Source of the DNA: Alitta virens
Taxonomy: Eukaryota; Annelida; Polychaeta; Phyllodocida; Nereididae
Assembly (NCBI GenBank): GCA_932294295.1
Contig: OW028579.1
Location: 29,895,250-29,959,249 of the forward strand
Direction of reading: 5' to 3'
Length of the DNA stretch: 64,000 nucleotides
Shown here one piece after another: positions 62,028-64,000 of this stretch. The position numbers were made by a program, and so were the translations under genes. Below the pieces are notes generated by a model that was not told the DNA's origin, did no database searches, and saw nothing but the letters and a program-made list of their open reading frames with translations. Positions within the stretch are counted from its first letter, which is position 1. Every line of letters starts with the position of its first letter.

Positions 62028-63048
62028 TCACCTCATCATCACCTCTGACGTGGACCACTGGAATATACTGACTGATGGAATTTACTGTGCGGAATTCACT
62101 GTCTACGGAATTCACTGTCTACGGAATTCACTGTCTACGGAATTCACTGTCCACTGGAATTCACTGACCACTGGAATTTACTGACTGATGGAGTTTACTA
62201 TGCGGAATCCACGGTCTACAAGAATTCATGGCTGCTTGCACTTCTGAGTGGTTCATCCATTCTCGCCGTCACTCCGCTCTGGAGATACACTGGAAGTTAC
62301 CTGGAAGAACACTGGCAGTGCACATGCCAAGTGAAAGATTAACAGAACTGCTCATACAGAGACTTATTAGACTACTTAACGCTAACTGGGGCTTTAGCCC
62401 ACAGCATCTGGAACTGGCCCAGGATATGGACCATCACATGCATCTACAGGTTGTATTCTGACTAGGCGTTGTGTTCAACTGGCGGTGCAAGTCGCAGTCC
62501 ACTTTAAATTCCCTGAGGCCTGGGGAATTGAAAGTCACACACCGCCCTGCCACAAGCACAACTTGCTGATGCTACCCAACCACTAGACATGAGCAGGACA
62601 ACATGCTCCTCACCCCTACATACCACAAACCACTCAGGAAGTTGTGCAAGCTCGGGCTACAAGATTGTTGCCACAGTGGGCAAGGACCACACCTCACCAC
62701 ACGCATTGGATGGGCAAACGCCACCAATGAACTCTGACCAGTGCACTCAAGATTGCAGTCTATGCAGTTGAGTGCACAAACCAGGAACTCTAAATATTAC
62801 TATAGTTTAAGCAAAAAAAAAAAAATTGTTAGAAATGCCCTTGTTTCCTCAGGCTATCACCATTGTTTTACCCTTGCAGCATTATTGTAGCCATTTTTAA
62901 CTCACTGTGCTTCACATATTGATGTCACTAAAATTTGCTTAGCATGTTAGAACCATCTAACATTTCAGAATTGTTTATATTGCCAGGCTGATCACTTCTT
63001 GATCATCCCCAAGCACGCTCCTTGCTGATTGCCATCAATGAGCTAGAA
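62028..63048 (+). other. 3' untranslated part of element 2
   Basis: About 1 kb with no env and no supported ORF. Includes the GGAATTCACT repeat array at 62053-62215. Confidence 0.7.
62053..62215 (+). repeat. Short tandem array of about 16-17 bp units
   Basis: GGAATTCACTGTCTAC and variants (GTCCACT, GACCACT, GGAATTTACT) repeated about eight times just after pol of element 2. Confidence 0.85.
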
Positions 63049-63060
63049 TAAGGGGGGGAG
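63049..63060 (+). promoter_or_regulatory. Polypurine tract of element 2
   Basis: AAGGGGGGGAG directly before the 3' LTR (three bases between), the expected primer for plus-strand DNA synthesis. Confidence 0.8.
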
Positions 63061-63063
63061 TGA

Positions 63064-64000
63064 TGTAAAGTGCAGCCCCTGGCAACTACTTATATATATC
63101 AGTTAGAGTAGTTAGAGTAATATGACAGGTGCATTGATTGTATGCTCCTCATTGCACTTGCCCTAGGCAAAGGATAGATGTCATATGTCAGTTAGAGTAA
63201 CATGACAGGTGCATTGATTGTATGCTCCTCGTTGCACTTGCCCTAGGCAAAGGATAGATGTCATATGTCAGTTAGAGTAACATGACAGGTGCATTGATTA
63301 TATGCTCCTCATTACACTTGCCCTAGGCAAAGGATAGATGTCATATGTCAGTTAGAGTAACATGACAGGTGCATGATTGTATGCTCCTCATTGGTCACTG
63401 CTCCACTCACATGTGCCAGCAATTGCTTGTTAATTATGCTTAGTCTTAGCTAGTTTAGCCTGCTGCAAGGAATGTTGATTATTAGTACTGATTATATTGT
63501 TGGCAATGATTATATCATTAACATTGAATTAGTTATCAACCATGATTATATTATTAACATTGAATTAATTATTAGCAATGATTATATCATTAACATTGAA
63601 TTAGTTATCAACCATGATTATATTATTAACATTGAATTAATTATCAACATTGATTATATTATTAACATTGATTGTATTTTGATTGACTGTATTGTCAATC
63701 AATTGTCAATTGATGACACCTTGATTATGTTATTAATTGATTGACTGTGTTAGCAATCAATTGTCAATTGATGACAAGTATCATTCCTTTTGCTTCATAT
63801 TGATTTATTGTCAGTATTATGTGAGTGCATTGCCCTGTTAGGATGCCTCACTGTTAAGTCCTGAATTGTGGGAGGAGCTTACTAATTTTCCCTCCAAAAC
63901 TTTCCCTCCAAAACTGCTAACCAAGCCAAAGTTGACACTCAGTACAATAGCCATTGTGACTTGAGCTATAAATAGCCTCAGCACAATGCAGAGCACTGCA
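63064..64000 (+). repeat. 3' LTR of element 2, cut by window end
   Basis: First 937 bp of the LTR, beginning TGTAAAGTGCAGCCCC and ending shortly after the TATA box region. Same 80 bp and 36 bp repeats as the 5' copy. Confidence 0.95.

Larger units (their letters stand above)
55568..64000 (+). mobile_element. LTR element 2: Ty3/gypsy-type retrotransposon without env (runs off the window)
   Basis: 5' LTR 55568-56934, tRNA-Trp primer site, gag, pol, polypurine tract, start of 3' LTR at 63064. Gag and pol are intact and noticeably more GC-rich than the surroundings. Pol and gag are clearly related to element 1, but there is no env: only about 1 kb of non-coding DNA lies between pol and the 3' LTR. 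The visible 937 bp of the 3' LTR appear to match the 5' LTR without obvious difference, so insertion looks recent. Target duplication cannot be read because the right end is outside. Confidence 0.95.

Overview
This is a 64 kb piece of an animal nuclear genome. It is AT-rich, genes are split by GT-AG introns, and interspersed repeats are dense. There are no bacterial operons, rRNA genes or CRISPR arrays. The host genes are matrix metalloproteinases (MMPs, M10A zinc proteases). A tRNA-derived SINE family, Tc1/mariner remnants, LINE fragments and two Ty3/gypsy-type LTR elements suggest an invertebrate, probably marine. The sequence alone does not fix the phylum.

Layout. (1) 818-8240 (+): nine exons of a secreted MMP with pro-domain end, catalytic domain, proline-rich hinge and four-blade hemopexin domain; its first exons lie left of the window. 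(2) 15548-9878 (-): a complete seven-exon short MMP (312 aa) without hemopexin domain. (3) 34459-18119 (-): a second complete seven-exon short MMP (309 aa) of identical exon plan. Both short MMPs end in a separate small exon encoding a hydrophobic C-terminal tail, which suggests membrane or GPI anchoring. (4) 51798-55377 (+): an inverted, broken copy of the short-MMP gene, chimeric between genes 3 and 2, with at least six lesions.

Mobile DNA. Element 1 (37786-46964, minus) is an LTR element with 747/695 bp LTRs, ACGG target duplication, tRNA-Trp primer site, gag, pol and an env gene. The Env looks like the baculovirus-F/errantivirus fusion class. The element carries an in-frame TGA in gag, a deletion frameshift in integrase and a further frame change at a C-run. 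Element 2 (55568 to beyond 64000, plus) is related but has no env. It has a 1367 bp LTR full of tandem repeats, intact gag and pol, and it landed about 190 bp after the last surviving pseudogene exon. Both elements place a G-run slippery site just before the gag stop, so pol is probably made by -1 frameshifting. Twelve SINE copies, two copies of a TA-flanked inverted-repeat transposon, two LINE insertions and a LINE tail, and several minisatellites fill introns and intergenic DNA.

How it fits together. The MMP cluster grew by duplication. Intron content dates events: some SINEs are shared by gene 3 and the pseudogene and so predate the duplication. One SINE and one LINE are present in only one paralogue, with a readable empty site in the other. 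The most notable host observation is the pair of hemopexin-less MMPs with anchored-type tails and altered calcium-site loops. The most notable mobile observation is the env-bearing/env-less pair with a shared recoding site.
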